From assembly GCF_001519055.1 (NCBI RefSeq), contig NZ_KQ954295.1, positions 62,001-126,000 of the forward strand: a DNA stretch of 64,000 nt, given 5' to 3'. A program made the translations under genes and the position numbers. The notes under the pieces are model-generated. The model did no database searches, was not told the origin of the DNA, and was given only the letters and a program-made list of their open reading frames with translations. Source of the DNA: Novosphingobium sp. Fuku2-ISO-50. GTDB taxonomy: Bacteria > Pseudomonadota > Alphaproteobacteria > Sphingomonadales > Sphingomonadaceae. Shown piece after piece: positions 1 through 15,251 of the stretch (positions are counted from its first letter, which is position 1; every line of letters begins with the position of its first letter).

Positions 1-1
1 G

Positions 2-736
2 ACCGGATCGTTTCGCGGCGGTGCGCTGCTGCACGCGACGGGCGCGCTCGATCTGCGCGGATCGGCCTATTCGGGAATGCGTCAGCCGACGCTCAACGAA
101 TTGTACCGCGCCTTTACCGTCTATCCGGTGACCACCCTGGCCAATCCCAATCTGGTCAACGAACAGTTGCGCGGGATCGAAGGCGGCTTTGACTGGCGCG
201 CGCTCAAGGGGCTCCGGCTCAGCGTGACCGCGTTTGACAACAAGGTCGACAACGCGATCGCCAATATCACGATCAACGCCACGACCCAGATCCGCCAGAA
301 CGTTCCGGCCATCCATGCCCATGGCCTCGAAGCCGGGGCCGACGCGCATTTCGGCACCATTTCGCTGGGCGGATCGCTGGCCTGGACGATCGCCCGGATG
401 GAAGCGCCGGGGCAGGCCTATGACGGTTTGCGCCCGCAGCAGGTTCCGCGCCTGTCGGCCAGCGCCAATGCCGCATGGACGCCGCGTCCGGGCTATACGC
501 TGGGGGCAACGCTGCGCCATGTCGGCGTCGCTTTCGAAGACAGCCTGGCAACGGCCGCGCTGCCTGCGGCAACAACGCTCGGCGCCTATGCCTCGATGCC
601 GCTGGCGGGGCCGTTCAGTCTGGTGCTGCGCGGCGAAAACCTGACCAACGTGACCGTCGTCACACGCAATTCGGGCGGCACCGTCGACATCGGCACCCCG
701 CGCACCGTCTGGGCGGGGGTTCGCGTCGGAATCTGA
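2..736 (+). CDS. TonB-dependent receptor, C-terminal fragment
   Basis: This is the last ~244 codons of a TonB-dependent outer-membrane receptor; the 5' end lies outside the window and the frame is open from base 2. The segment GYSG-like 'AYSGMRQPTLNELYR' is the conserved late-barrel motif of the family, in which a strand is followed by PTxNELY. It is followed by alternating beta strands ('GLEAGADAHF', 'LRGENLTNVTVV'), and the protein ends in 'TVWAGVRVGI', a terminal strand of the kind recognised by the BAM machinery (aromatic or hydrophobic last residue). Such receptors import siderophores, vitamin B12 or plant-derived compounds using TonB energy; the substrate cannot be told from this piece. 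A strong terminator follows 68 bases downstream, so it is the end of its own transcript and separate from the glycogen operon. Confidence 0.9.
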   Translation, partial: TGSFRGGALLHATGALDLRGSAYSGMRQPTLNELYRAFTVYPVTTLANPNLVNEQLRGIEGGFDWRALKGLRLSVTAFDNKVDNAIANITINATTQIRQNVPAIHAHGLEAGADAHFGTISLGGSLAWTIARMEAPGQAYDGLRPQQVPRLSASANAAWTPRPGYTLGATLRHVGVAFEDSLATAALPAATTLGAYASMPLAGPFSLVLRGENLTNVTVVTRNSGGTVDIGTPRTVWAGVRVGI

Positions 737-803
737 CGCTTTAACCATACGAATGCGCCCTTGCGAACGATTGCAGGGGTGATAGCAATCCTCTCGGTCA
801 GAC

Positions 804-844
804 AATGCCGGTACGCGGCGAAAACCGCGAACCGGCATTTTTTT
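804..844 (+). terminator. Rho-independent terminator after the TonB receptor
   Basis: AATGCCGGT (804-812) pairs perfectly with ACCGGCATT (831-839), with additional ACGCGG/CCGCG pairing inside, and the hairpin runs straight into a T tract (838-844). It separates the receptor transcript from the glycogen operon. Confidence 0.85.
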
Positions 845-1045
845 GCCCGGCCACCACTTGTTCGCTTGAAAGGCTGGTGAAAGCTGGCCTACCCAAGCCG
901 AGGGAGAGGCTGCCGCTTTGCGCATCGTTCGATCCAGGAACAAGCGCGGCGCGGCTGCCGAAAAAGGCCGTGAACATCAGTCTGCTGGTGGGTGGCGCCC
1001 TGTTGCGCGACCGATTCGCAGGCGCTTGCCGAGGAACCGCGCCGC
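845..1045 (+). promoter_or_regulatory. Leader region of the glycogen operon
   Basis: This roughly 200-bp non-coding stretch between the terminator and glgP must carry the promoter of the glg operon. A ribosome binding site GAGGAA at 1031-1036 precedes the chosen glgP start. No certain -10/-35 pair or operator could be picked out by eye. Confidence 0.4.
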
Positions 1046-3469
1046 ATGAGCCTTGACGTCCCGCTGAGCCCAGGCTCCAAAGCCGCCGATATCGACATCC
1101 ATATCATCGACGTGCTGCGCCACAGGGTCGGCAAGGACGAACGCGCGGCCAAACCGCACGACTGGTATACCGCGACCGTGCTCACGCTGCGCGATGCGAT
1201 CATCGACGTGTGGATGGAATCGACGCGCCACACTTATGAAACCGGGGGCAAGCGGGTCTATTACCTCAGCCTCGAATTCCTGATCGGGCGGCTGTTGCGC
1301 GACGCGCTGTCCAACATGGGCCTGACCCGCGAAATGGAACTGGCGCTGCGCGAACACGGCTTCGATCTTGCCGCGCTCGAAGAGCTTGAGCCCGACGCCG
1401 CGCTCGGCAACGGCGGTCTTGGTCGGCTGGCAGCGTGTTTCATGGAAAGCCTCGCCAGCCTCGACATTCCCGCTTACGGCTATGGCATCCGCTACAAGAA
1501 CGGCATGTTCCGGCAGCGGATCGACGAAGGCTGGCAGGTGGAGCTGCCCGAAACCTGGCTGAGCCACGGCAACCCCTGGGAATTTCCCCGCCGCGAGAGC
1601 GCCTATCTGATCGGCTTTGGCGGCGAAGTGGTCGATCGCGGCGAAACGGTCGAATGGATTCCCGCCGAACAAGTCGAAGCCAGCGCCTATGACACCCCCG
1701 TCGTCGGCTGGCGCGGCAAGCGTATCAACACGCTGCGGCTGTGGACGGCGCGCGCGCTCGATCCGATTCAGCTCGACGCGTTCAATGCCGGCGATCACGT
1801 CGGCGCGCTCGTCGAAGAAGCGCGCGCCGATGCGCTGGTGCGCGTGCTCTATCCGGCAGACAACACCCCCGCCGGGCTGGAACTGCGCCTGAGGCAAGAG
1901 TTCTTTTTCACCTCGGCCTCGATTCAGGACATCGTGCGGCGCCATATCCAGTTCCACGGCGATGTGCGCACGCTGGCGGACAAGGCGGCGATCCAGCTCA
2001 ACGACACGCACCCCTCGGTCGCGGTCGCCGAGCTGATGCGCCTGCTGGTCGATAGCCACGGGCTCGAATTCAACGAAGCGTGGGAAGTCACCAAAAAGAC
2101 CATCGGCTATACCAATCACACGCTGCTGCCCGAAGCGCTCGAATCCTGGCAATTGCCGCTGTTCGAACGTTTGCTGCCCCGGCACATGCAGATCATCTAT
2201 GCGATCAACAGCCGCGTCCTGCGCGAAGCGCGCCGCGCCGGCCTGAGCGATCAGCAGATTTCCGCGATCAGCCTGATCGACGAACATGGCGATCGCCGCG
2301 TGCGCATGGCCAATCTCGCCTTTGTCGGCGCGCACAGCGTCAACGGCGTCGCCGCGTTGCACACCGAACTGATGAAATCGACGGTTTTCGCCGATCTTCA
2401 CGCGCTCTATCCGACGCGGATCAACAACAAGACCAACGGCGTCACGCCGCGCCGCTGGCTGCTTCAGTGCAACCCCGGCCTGGTTACCGTGATCAAGGAC
2501 GCGATCGGCGACGCTTTCCTCGATGATGTGGAAAAGCTGGCCGATCTCAATGCGCTGGCGAACGACCCCGCGCTGGGCGAGCGCATTGCCGAAGTCAAGC
2601 GGTCGAACAAGGTCGCGCTTGCCGCGCATCTCAAGCAATTGACCGGGGTGCGGCTCGATCCCGACGCATTGTTCGACGTCCACATCAAGCGTATCCACGA
2701 ATACAAGCGCCAGTTGCTCAATCTGATCGAGACGGTCGCGCTCTATGACCAGATCCGCAGCCATCCCGAACGCGACTGGGTGCCCCGCGTCAAGATCTTT
2801 GGCGGCAAGGCGGCGCCGAGCTATCACAACGCCAAACTGATCATCAAGCTGGCCAACGACATCGCCCGCCGGGTCAATTCCGACCCCTCGGTCGGCGGCT
2901 TGCTCAAAGTCGTGTTCGTGCCCAATTACAACGTTTCGCTGGCCGAACGGCTGATCCCCGCCGCCGACTTGTCGGAACAGATTTCGACCGCCGGAATGGA
3001 AGCTTCGGGCACCGGCAACATGAAATTCGCGCTCAACGGCGCATTGACCATCGGCACGCTCGACGGCGCCAATATCGAGATCAAGGATCATGTCGGCGAT
3101 GACAACATCGTGATCTTTGGCCTGACCGCAGAACAGGTCGCCGAAAAGCGGGCCAACGGATACAACCCGCGCGCGGTGATCGATGGTTCGCGCGAATTGC
3201 GGCAGGCCGTCTCGGCGATTGCCAGCGGCGTGTTCAGCCCCGACGAGCCCGACCGCTATGCCTCGCTGATGGGTGGGCTCTACGACAGCGACTGGTTCAT
3301 GGTCGCCGCCGATTTCGATTCCTATCATGCCGCGCAGCGCTCGATCGACGCCCGCTGGGAAGACCAGACAGCCTGGCGCGCCAGCGCGATCCGCAACATT
3401 GCCAATGTCGGATGGTTTTCATCCGATCGTACCATTCGCGAATACGCCACCGACATCTGGGGCGTCTGA
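1046..3469 (+). CDS. glgP: Glycogen/starch/alpha-glucan phosphorylase
   Basis: The enzyme releases glucose-1-phosphate from non-reducing ends of glycogen using orthophosphate and pyridoxal phosphate. The product is 807 aa, the usual size of bacterial GlgP (about 800-815). Visible family motifs include 'YYLSLEFLIGR', 'ALGNGGLGRLAACF', 'YGYGIRYKNGMF', 'VQLNDTHP'-type 'IQLNDTHPSVAVAELMR' and the PLP site 'GTGNMKFALNG', whose lysine is residue 660. The reading frame is open further upstream, but ATG 1046 is preferred because GAGGAA lies at 1031-1036 and because the preceding residues do not resemble the family. It opens a six-gene plus-strand operon; glgB follows after 40 bases. Having the degradative enzyme first, with the synthetic genes behind it, suggests co-regulation of turnover. 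Confidence 0.97.
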   Translation: MSLDVPLSPGSKAADIDIHIIDVLRHRVGKDERAAKPHDWYTATVLTLRDAIIDVWMESTRHTYETGGKRVYYLSLEFLIGRLLRDALSNMGLTREMELALREHGFDLAALEELEPDAALGNGGLGRLAACFMESLASLDIPAYGYGIRYKNGMFRQRIDEGWQVELPETWLSHGNPWEFPRRESAYLIGFGGEVVDRGETVEWIPAEQVEASAYDTPVVGWRGKRINTLRLWTARALDPIQLDAFNAGDHVGALVEEARADALVRVLYPADNTPAGLELRLRQEFFFTSASIQDIVRRHIQFHGDVRTLADKAAIQLNDTHPSVAVAELMRLLVDSHGLEFNEAWEVTKKTIGYTNHTLLPEALESWQLPLFERLLPRHMQIIYAINSRVLREARRAGLSDQQISAISLIDEHGDRRVRMANLAFVGAHSVNGVAALHTELMKSTVFADLHALYPTRINNKTNGVTPRRWLLQCNPGLVTVIKDAIGDAFLDDVEKLADLNALANDPALGERIAEVKRSNKVALAAHLKQLTGVRLDPDALFDVHIKRIHEYKRQLLNLIETVALYDQIRSHPERDWVPRVKIFGGKAAPSYHNAKLIIKLANDIARRVNSDPSVGGLLKVVFVPNYNVSLAERLIPAADLSEQISTAGMEASGTGNMKFALNGALTIGTLDGANIEIKDHVGDDNIVIFGLTAEQVAEKRANGYNPRAVIDGSRELRQAVSAIASGVFSPDEPDRYASLMGGLYDSDWFMVAADFDSYHAAQRSIDARWEDQTAWRASAIRNIANVGWFSSDRTIREYATDIWGV

Positions 3470-3509
3470 TACCCGTCCGCCCGCGCGGACAGGGAGAGGA
3501 AACAAGACC

Positions 3510-5672
3510 ATGAAGCCGCCGGCCACCGCCATCGAAGCCTTGCTCGAGGGCACGCACGCCGATCCCTTTTCGCTCCTGGGAATTCACGAAGGGCCCGGCG
3601 GCAGCTTTGCCCGCGCCGTCCTGCCCGGCGCGGCCGAGGCAGAGGCGCAAAGCCTGTCGGGCGAGGTCTTGGGCACGCTTGCGCGGGTCGATGCGCGCGG
3701 CCTGTTCGAAGGGCCGGTTGCGGGCGCGCGCCAGCCGGTGCGCTATCGCTGTCGCAACGGCATTCATGAATGGTGGGTCACCGATCCCTATTCATTTGGC
3801 CCGGTGTTGGGGCCGACCGACGATTTCCTGATCGGCGAAGGCACGCATTACCGCCTGTTCGACAAGATGGGCGCGCATGTCATCGATCATGAAGGCGCGC
3901 GCGGCGTGCATTTCGCCGTCTGGGCGCCCAATGCGCGGCTGGTCGCGGTGGTCGGCGATTTCAACGACTGGGATTCACGGCGTCACCCGATGCGGCGGCG
4001 ACAGGACACCGGGATCTGGGAAGTGTTCATCCCCGACATCGGCCTTGGCCGCGCCTACAAGTTCCGCGTGACCGGCCCCGACGGCGTGGTGCAACCGTTG
4101 AAAGCCGATCCCTTTGCGTTCTTTTCGGAACTGCGCCCCGCAACCGCCTCGATCGTCGCCGCGCCGGGCAAGCCCGAATGGGGCGATGCGCCGCACCGCG
4201 CCCATTGGGCGAAAACCGATCCCCGGCGCGAGGCGATTGCGATCTATGAAGTCCATCCCGGATCATGGCGCTACAGCCCGGGCCGCCTGTTCCCGACCTG
4301 GGACGAGCTGGCCGATCAACTGATCCCTTATGTCGTCGACATGGGGTTTACCCATATCGAGTTCCTGCCGGTCAGCGAACATCCCTATGACCCGAGCTGG
4401 GGCTATCAGACCACCGGGCTCTATGCCCCGACCGCGCGGTTTGGCGGGCCCGACGGCTTTGCCCGGTTTGTCGACGGGGCGCATCGCGCCGGGATCGGCG
4501 TGCTGATCGACTGGGTGCCGGCGCATTTCCCGACCGACGCGCATGGTCTGGCCCGGTTCGACGGCACCAGCCTTTATGAACACGCCGACCCGCGCCAGGG
4601 GTTTCATCCCGACTGGAACACCGCGATCTACAATTTCGGGCGGCGCGAGGTCGAAGCTTTCCTGACCAACAATGCGCTGTTCTGGGCCGAAGTCTATCAT
4701 GTCGATGGCTTGCGCGTCGATGCGGTCGCCTCGATGCTCTATCGCGATTATTCGCGCAAGGCCGGCGAATGGATTCCCAACGAACAGGGCGGGCGCGAAA
4801 ACTGGGAAGCGGTCCATTTTCTGCAAGGAATGAACCGCGCGGTCTATGGCCGTCATCCCGGTGTCATGACCATTGCCGAAGAGAGCACGTCATGGCCCGG
4901 CGTATGCCTGCCGGCGCATGAGGGCGGGCTCGGATTCGGGTTCAAATGGAACATGGGCTTCATGCATGACACGCTGAAATACATGGCGCGCGATCCGGTG
5001 CATCGTCGCTATCACCATGACGAGATCACGTTTGGCCTGGTCTATGCTTTTGCCGAGAATTTCGTCCTGCCGCTGAGCCATGACGAAGTGGTCCACGGCA
5101 AGGGTTCGCTGCTGACCAAGATGAGCGGCGATGACTGGCAGAAGTTTGCGAGCCTGCGCGCCTATTACGGGCTGATGTGGGGCTATCCGGGCAAGAAGCT
5201 GTTGTTCATGGGCCAGGAATTTGCCCAGCGCCGCGAATGGAGCGAAGCGCGCGAGCTGGATTGGGATCTGCTCGGCCATGCAGCCCATGCCGGGGTGCAG
5301 GCCTGGGTCCGCGATTGCAACCATGCCTATCGCCGCCTTCCCGCGCTTCACGCCCGGGATTGCGAAGGCGACGGCTTTGCCTGGCTGGTCGTCGACGACG
5401 CGGCGGCGAGCGTGTTTGCCTGGGTGCGCAAGGCGCCGGGCGCCAATCCGGTCGCCGTGGTCTGTAATTTCACCCCGGCGGTCCATGGTCATTATCGCCT
5501 GCCGCTGCCGCTCGACGGCGCATGGCACGAAGTGCTCAACAGCGATTCCGCCCTCTATGGCGGTTCGGGTCAGGGCAATCAGGGGATGATCGAGGTCAAG
5601 GACGGCGCGGCGCTGGTAGTGTTGCCTCCGCTGGCGACAGTGATGTTCGAATATGCCGGTCAGCAAGCATAG
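3510..5672 (+). CDS. glgB: 1,4-alpha-glucan branching enzyme
   Basis: GlgB cuts alpha-1,4 chains and re-attaches them in alpha-1,6 linkage (GH13). At 720 aa it matches the long proteobacterial form, with an N-terminal CBM48 pair ('[11 protein letters not shown]', '[22 protein letters not shown]') before the catalytic barrel. Catalytic residues are visible: the nucleophile D404 in '[13 protein letters not shown]', the acid E457 in 'IAEEST', and D525 in 'LSHDEVVHG'; these are one position from the E. coli numbering. ATG 3510 is preceded by AGGGAGAGGA (3491-3500). The open frame extends upstream into glgP, but those residues are out-of-frame shadow. The gene is 40 bases after glgP and 8 bases before glgC. 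Confidence 0.97.
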   Translation: MKPPATAIEALLEGTHADPFSLLGIHEGPGGSFARAVLPGAAEAEAQSLSGEVLGTLARVDARGLFEGPVAGARQPVRYRCRNGIHEWWVTDPYSFGPVLGPTDDFLIGEGTHYRLFDKMGAHVIDHEGARGVHFAVWAPNARLVAVVGDFNDWDSRRHPMRRRQDTGIWEVFIPDIGLGRAYKFRVTGPDGVVQPLKADPFAFFSELRPATASIVAAPGKPEWGDAPHRAHWAKTDPRREAIAIYEVHPGSWRYSPGRLFPTWDELADQLIPYVVDMGFTHIEFLPVSEHPYDPSWGYQTTGLYAPTARFGGPDGFARFVDGAHRAGIGVLIDWVPAHFPTDAHGLARFDGTSLYEHADPRQGFHPDWNTAIYNFGRREVEAFLTNNALFWAEVYHVDGLRVDAVASMLYRDYSRKAGEWIPNEQGGRENWEAVHFLQGMNRAVYGRHPGVMTIAEESTSWPGVCLPAHEGGLGFGFKWNMGFMHDTLKYMARDPVHRRYHHDEITFGLVYAFAENFVLPLSHDEVVHGKGSLLTKMSGDDWQKFASLRAYYGLMWGYPGKKLLFMGQEFAQRREWSEARELDWDLLGHAAHAGVQAWVRDCNHAYRRLPALHARDCEGDGFAWLVVDDAAASVFAWVRKAPGANPVAVVCNFTPAVHGHYRLPLPLDGAWHEVLNSDSALYGGSGQGNQGMIEVKDGAALVVLPPLATVMFEYAGQQA

Positions 5673-5680
5673 AGGTGGGG

Positions 5681-6952
5681 ATGAGGGACAGGACAATTGG
5701 ACAGCCGCTGGCGCGCGACGCCATGGCTTATGTACTTGCCGGCGGGCGCGGCAGCCGATTGAAGGAATTGACCGACAATCGCGCCAAGCCGGCGGTCTAT
5801 TTCGGCGGGGTCAGCCGGATCATCGATTTTGCCCTGTCGAATGCGCTCAATTCGGGCATTCGCCGCATCGGCGTGGCCACGCAGTACAAGGCGCATTCGC
5901 TGATCCGCCACATGAACCGCGCGTGGAATTTCATGCGTCCGGAGCGCAACGAAAGCTTTGACATCCTGCCCGCCTCGCAGCGCATTTCAGAGCTGTTGTG
6001 GTATGAAGGCACGGCCGATGCGGTGTTTCAGAACATCGACATCATCGAAAGCCATGCGCCCAAATACATGGTCATTCTGGCGGGCGATCACATCTACAAG
6101 ATGGACTACGAATTGATGCTGCAACAGCACGTCAATTCGGGCGCGGATGTCACCATCGGCTGCCTCGTGGTGGACAAGAAGGAAGCGTCCGGGTTTGGCG
6201 TGATGGCTGTCGACGAAGACAGCCAGATCACCGCCTTTGTCGAAAAACCGGCCGATCCGCCGACCATTCCGGGCGATGCGGCGCACAGCCTCGCCTCGAT
6301 GGGGATCTATGTCTTCGAGACGAAGTTCCTGTTCGAACAATTGCGCCGCGATGCCGAAACGCCGGGATCGAGCCGCGATTTCGGCAACGACATCATCCCC
6401 TATATCGTCCGGCACGGCAAAGCGGTCGCCCATCGCTTTACCGACAGCTGCGTGCGCGCGTCCGAACAGACCGGCGAATACTGGCGCGACGTCGGCACGC
6501 TCGACGCCTATTTCGATGCCAATCTCGACCTGACCGACACGGTCCCCCATCTCAACATGTACGACCGCAACTGGCCGATCTGGACCGATCAGATCATCGC
6601 GGCCCCGGCCAAGTTCGTCCATGACGAGGATGGTCGGCGCGGCATGGCGATCTCCTCGCTGATCAGCCAGGATTGCATCGTCTCGGGCGCGCTCGCGCGG
6701 CGCAGCATGCTGTTTACCGGGGTCAAGATGGGGTCGTGGTCCTCGGTCGAAGAGGCGGTGATCCTGCCCTATTGCAACATCGGGCGTCACGCGCGGCTGA
6801 AACGGGTGATCCTCGATTCGGGCGTGCGCATTCCCGAAGGACTGGTCGTCGGCGAAGATCCCGAACTCGACGCACGTCGTTTCCGCCGTACCGAAAACGG
6901 GGTATGCCTGATCACCAAATCGATGATCGAGCGCATTGTCGAAGAACGCTGA
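5681..6952 (+). CDS. glgC: Glucose-1-phosphate adenylyltransferase (ADP-glucose pyrophosphorylase)
   Basis: GlgC makes ADP-glucose from glucose-1-P and ATP, the committed and allosterically controlled step of glycogen synthesis. The 423-aa product has the nucleotidyl-transferase start '[11 protein letters not shown]' followed by '[13 protein letters not shown]', the segment that in the family contains activator and ATP contacts, then '[13 protein letters not shown]', 'FVEKP' and '[11 protein letters not shown]' (sugar-phosphate site), and ends with the left-handed beta-helix domain. ATG 5681 follows the glgB stop by 8 bases with GAGGTGGGG directly upstream. Length is close to the E. coli enzyme (431). 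Confidence 0.97.
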   Translation: MRDRTIGQPLARDAMAYVLAGGRGSRLKELTDNRAKPAVYFGGVSRIIDFALSNALNSGIRRIGVATQYKAHSLIRHMNRAWNFMRPERNESFDILPASQRISELLWYEGTADAVFQNIDIIESHAPKYMVILAGDHIYKMDYELMLQQHVNSGADVTIGCLVVDKKEASGFGVMAVDEDSQITAFVEKPADPPTIPGDAAHSLASMGIYVFETKFLFEQLRRDAETPGSSRDFGNDIIPYIVRHGKAVAHRFTDSCVRASEQTGEYWRDVGTLDAYFDANLDLTDTVPHLNMYDRNWPIWTDQIIAAPAKFVHDEDGRRGMAISSLISQDCIVSGALARRSMLFTGVKMGSWSSVEEAVILPYCNIGRHARLKRVILDSGVRIPEGLVVGEDPELDARRFRRTENGVCLITKSMIERIVEER

Positions 6953-7020
6953 ACAGCCCCCATCCTCCGCGCCGCCCCGATCCGGGGAGGCCGATCCGGG
7001 GAGAATTGCGAAGGAATGCC

Positions 7021-11923
<4,903 letters not shown>

Positions 11924-12797
11924 TCGCCACGGGCGTGTCGCCAGCCGCCGCCCCTGCGGTCATCATCGGCGGCACCGACAACGGCGAAAGCTGCTGCAAC
12001 AGCGACAGGCCATGCGCCCATTCGCCGATGCCGGAGCGCGCGTTGACATGGCCGATCGCGCCCGCATCGACAAAGCGCGCGCCCCACCGCTGCGCCATCT
12101 GGCGCGCCTGCGACAGGCCGAGATAGGGGTCATCGCGGCTGGCCGCGACGATCGAGGGAAACGGCAAAGGCGATGGCGGCAACGGGGCAAACCGGGTCAA
12201 CCGGCGGTCCAGCGGGCGCTCTTCGACATCGGGCGGCGCCACCAACAGCGCGCCGATCACCGGGCATGGCTCTCCCGCGCGCACATGCGCATGGAACGCC
12301 GCCTCATATTCGGCCCACCAGGCAATGACATGGCACCCCAGCGAATGCGCCACGAGGACCACCGGCCGCTCGGCACGACCGATCGCCAGCGCCAGCTTGC
12401 CAACCCAGGTGTTGCGATGGGGATCGTCCCACAGCCCGAGATCGACTCGTCGCGCACGGGGCAGCGTCTGCTCCCAGATCGTCTGCCAATGCCCCGGCCC
12501 GCTGTTGCCCAGCCCCGGAACCATGAGAATATCGGGGATCCCCTCCCGATCGGCCCTCGTCGACGTCGTATGGTCAATGTTCAGGTTGGCCATGTCACAG
12601 CCTTTCGCCATGGAATGTGTGCCGGTCGACTCGGAAGCCGTACGGTCACCGGCAAAGAATATTTCAACTTTTTAAGTAGACAATAGCCCAGGCGGCAGAA
12701 CGCCGCGTACAGGCGTCAGGCGGTTGCATCGGTCTTGCACATTTTCGTTGCAAAGTGAGATGGGTTGCGACAGTCCGGCCCCCCGAATGGCCATGAC

Positions 12798-13607
12798 ATG
12801 ACCGCGACCCCGCCATCCCTTGCCCCGTCCGCCGGACGCGCGGCTGTCAAACCTTTTGACAAACCCGGTGCGAGCCGGCGCTTGCTGGTGTCGATTCACG
12901 ATGTCTCGCCGCGCTCGGAAAGCGCCGTCGACGCGCTGGCCGACCGGCTGCAGCGCCACCTCGGGGGCGCGAACTTTGCCATGCTGGTGATCCCCGACCA
13001 TTGGCGCGAAGCGCCGATCGCGGGCAACGCGGCATTCCATGCCCGACTGCGTCACTGGGCGGATCAGGGCATCGAAATGTTCCTGCACGGCTGGTGCCAT
13101 CGCGACGAAACCCCGGCGCAAAGCGGGCTGTCGGGCTTCAAGGGCAAGCACATGACCGCCGGCGAGGGCGAATTCCTCAGCCTGTCGCAAACGGAAGCGA
13201 CGCGGCGCATGCGCGAAGGCAAGGCGCTGCTCGAAGACATTCTCGGCAAACCGGTCGCAGGCTTCATCGCGCCAGCCTGGCTCTATGGGCCGGGCGCGCT
13301 TGCCGCGCTGGACGACATCGGCTTTGCGCTGGCCGAAGATCACATGAAAGTCTGGGAACCGGGCAGCCGACGCGTGCTCTCGCGCGGCCCGGTAGTGACC
13401 TGGGCCAGCCGCAGCCCGGGGCGTATCCGTTCGTCGCTGTGGTTTGCCGCACTGGCCCGGCGCGCGCTGCCGGTGCTGCCGACCTTGCGCGTTGCGGTCC
13501 ATCCCGGCGATGTCACCGTGCCCGCTCTGCTCGGCTCGATCGACGCGACGCTGGCGCGCTTTGCCGCGTCGCACCGGCCCGCGCGTTATGCCGAGCTGCT
13601 CGCATGA
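12798..13607 (+). CDS. DUF2334 polysaccharide deacetylase-like protein
   Basis: This roughly 269-aa protein belongs to the DUF2334 branch of the NodB/polysaccharide deacetylase superfamily. 'LVSIHDVSP' supplies the N-terminal aspartate and 'FLHGWCHRDE' a HxxxH metal motif, which together give the Asp-His-His zinc site of the family; 'GFIAPAWLYGPGAL' is the substrate-loop region. The predicted reaction is N- or O-deacetylation of an envelope glycan or glycolipid; the substrate is unknown. No signal peptide is evident. ATG 12798 is the simplest start, but a TTG at 12765 behind GTGAGATGGG is possible. It is the first gene of a coupled cassette ending in a glycosyltransferase at 16420. Confidence 0.85.
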   Translation: MTATPPSLAPSAGRAAVKPFDKPGASRRLLVSIHDVSPRSESAVDALADRLQRHLGGANFAMLVIPDHWREAPIAGNAAFHARLRHWADQGIEMFLHGWCHRDETPAQSGLSGFKGKHMTAGEGEFLSLSQTEATRRMREGKALLEDILGKPVAGFIAPAWLYGPGALAALDDIGFALAEDHMKVWEPGSRRVLSRGPVVTWASRSPGRIRSSLWFAALARRALPVLPTLRVAVHPGDVTVPALLGSIDATLARFAASHRPARYAELLA

Positions 13608-13810
13608 TGGCGCGTGCGGCGGATATTTCGCGTGGCGACTGGACCAGCGGCATCAAGCTGCCTAAACGCGACGCGATGGCCTGGGGATGGGGACTCCCGG
13701 CATGCCAGACGGAGCAACGCACGACCATGATCATTCCTGCCAGGGCCGCCGTGGGGATCGCCACCGACCCGGCTGCGAACCTCGCGGCTCCGGAAGGATC
13801 GCGCCGGTGA
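13604..13810 (+). CDS. Possible small coupled ORF (68 aa)
   Basis: A 68-codon ORF exactly fills the gap between the deacetylase and the next gene. Its ATG (13604) overlaps the deacetylase stop as ATGA, and its TGA (13808-13810) overlaps the GTG start of the next gene as GTGA. The product, beginning MMARAADISRGDW, has no domain I recognise and no clear membrane segment. Third-position GC is somewhat lower than in neighbouring genes and this frame is also open upstream inside the deacetylase gene, so it could be a chance ORF. The exact overlaps at both ends are the only positive evidence. Confidence 0.35.
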   Translation: MMARAADISRGDWTSGIKLPKRDAMAWGWGLPACQTEQRTTMIIPARAAVGIATDPAANLAAPEGSRR

Positions 13811-14727
13811 ACGATCCCATCGCAGCAGAACCCATACCGGTCGCGCTTCCGCAGTCGAATCCGACCTCGGGCTGGCGTCGGCTGGCCGCGCTGATCGGCC
13901 CGGTCATCTCGATCGCCATTCTGGGCGGGGCGCTGTGGCAGGTCCACGCGCTCGACTGGCGCACGCTGATCACGTTCATCCCGACATCGCCGTGGATCTG
14001 GATCGTGCTGGGCATCAATTACCTCAGCGGCCCGATCGGCGACTGGGTGATCTTCCGCAAGCTCTGGAAGATTCCGGTCGAAGGGATCTTTCCGCTGGTC
14101 AAGAAGATGATCGGCAACCAGATCCTGCTCAGCTATGTCGGCGAAGTCTATTTCTACGACTGGGCGCGCCGCCATGTGAAAATGGAAGGCTCTCCATTCG
14201 GCGCGGTCAAGGACGTGGCGATCCTGTCGGCCATCGCGGGCTATGCGATGACATTGCTCATGCTGGCCATGGCCTGGCCTTATGTCACGAAATTCGGTTT
14301 CGGCATCAATGGCACCGAATTGCAATGGTCGATCGCGATCATGCTGATCACCGGCCTTGCCATCACGCTGTTCCGCAATCGCCTGCTCAGCCTGCCGCGG
14401 CCGGACTTGCTGTTCGTGCTGGGCGTGCACATGGTCCGCCTGCTGGTCAACACCGTGCTGACCGCCGTGTTGTGGAGCCTGATGCTGCCGGCCGTGCCGC
14501 TGTCGTCCTGGCTGATCCTGTCGACCGGGCGGCTGCTGGTCACGCGCCTGCCGCTGATTCCCAATCAGGAAATCGCCTTTGCCGGGGCGCTGGCGCTGCT
14601 GGGCGGACCTGTCGACAAGACTCATGAAATGATCACGGTTATTGCCCTGTTCATAACGGCTATCCATATTGCCGTTTTCATAGCGATGTTGCTGCTCGAC
14701 TTGGTGCAAAGGGAACGCAACGCATGA
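13807..14727 (+). CDS. Integral membrane protein of unknown function
   Basis: A 306-aa polytopic membrane protein with about seven or eight hydrophobic segments, the first at residues ~20-40 ('LAALIGPVISIAILGGALW'). It also has the polar stretch 'GNQILLSYVGEVYFYDWARRH' and a hydrophobic C-terminus. Its topology recalls the lysylphosphatidylglycerol-synthase/flippase membrane domain (UPF0104), but I see no diagnostic motif. GTG 13807 is chosen because GGAAGGA (13792-13798) sits 8 bases upstream; the ATG further up at 13687 has no such site and encodes unrelated sequence. The stop overlaps the next start as ATGA. Context suggests a partner of the glycosyltransferase and deacetylase in making or moving an envelope glycolipid. 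Confidence 0.85.
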   Translation: MNDPIAAEPIPVALPQSNPTSGWRRLAALIGPVISIAILGGALWQVHALDWRTLITFIPTSPWIWIVLGINYLSGPIGDWVIFRKLWKIPVEGIFPLVKKMIGNQILLSYVGEVYFYDWARRHVKMEGSPFGAVKDVAILSAIAGYAMTLLMLAMAWPYVTKFGFGINGTELQWSIAIMLITGLAITLFRNRLLSLPRPDLLFVLGVHMVRLLVNTVLTAVLWSLMLPAVPLSSWLILSTGRLLVTRLPLIPNQEIAFAGALALLGGPVDKTHEMITVIALFITAIHIAVFIAMLLLDLVQRERNA

Positions 14728-15251
14728 TCCGACTGCTGCTGCTGCCAGCCATGCTCGTGATGCTGACAGCGGCCTTTATCCCCTCCAATCCCGACCTCGG
14801 CACCGCCGAGGCGCAGTGCCGTCCGGGCGAGGCCGGCACCGAGCTGATCGTCGAGATCGCAGGGCTCAAGGATCGCGTCGGCAAGCTCAAGGTCGAAGTC
14901 TATCCCGGCACCGAAGGGGATTTCCTTGCCGATGACAACATCCTGCTGATGGCCGGCAAGACCTTTCGCCGTGTCGAAGGCGCGGTGCCGAGCGAACACA
15001 ATCCGCATGTCTGCGTGCATCTGCCCGGCCCCGGACGGATTGCCGTGATGGTCCTGCATGACCGCGATTCAAATCACCGCTTCAACTGGCAACGCGACGG
15101 CGTCGGGTTTTCCAACAATCCGCGGCTGGGCTGGTCGAAGCCAAGGGCGGACGCGGTCGCCGTCAATGTCGGCGCCGGTGTCACATCGCTGCGGGTCGTG
15201 ATGAATTACCGTAACGGCTTCTCGTTCGGGCCGATCGCGGGCAGCCGATGA
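14724..15251 (+). CDS. DUF2141 secreted protein
   Basis: A 175-aa exported protein with an N-terminal signal peptide (residues 1-~30, 'LLLLPAMLVMLTAAFIPS') and a DUF2141 domain. Family hallmarks are 'GKLKVEVYPGTEGDFL', 'VCVHLPGPGRIAVMVLHDRDSN' and 'FSNNPRLGWSKP'. DUF2141 proteins are small periplasmic beta proteins of unknown function, frequent in Sphingomonadales. Both ends overlap neighbouring genes by ATGA, which indicates tight translational coupling within the cassette. Confidence 0.88.
   Translation: MIRLLLLPAMLVMLTAAFIPSNPDLGTAEAQCRPGEAGTELIVEIAGLKDRVGKLKVEVYPGTEGDFLADDNILLMAGKTFRRVEGAVPSEHNPHVCVHLPGPGRIAVMVLHDRDSNHRFNWQRDGVGFSNNPRLGWSKPRADAVAVNVGAGVTSLRVVMNYRNGFSFGPIAGSR

Noticed and set aside
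845..1045. Riboswitch in the glycogen operon leader
   Set aside because: I could not find a conserved aptamer pattern, only short GC-rich hairpins that are common in such DNA.
977..3328. Open frame of 783 codons on the minus strand opposite glgP
   Set aside because: It is the antisense shadow of a GC-rich gene; the translation is histidine/arginine/aspartate-rich with no domain, while the plus strand encodes a clear GlgP.
13513..14709. 398-codon minus-strand frame opposite the membrane protein gene
   Set aside because: The glutamine/arginine/aspartate-rich translation is what reading a hydrophobic GC-rich gene backwards produces.
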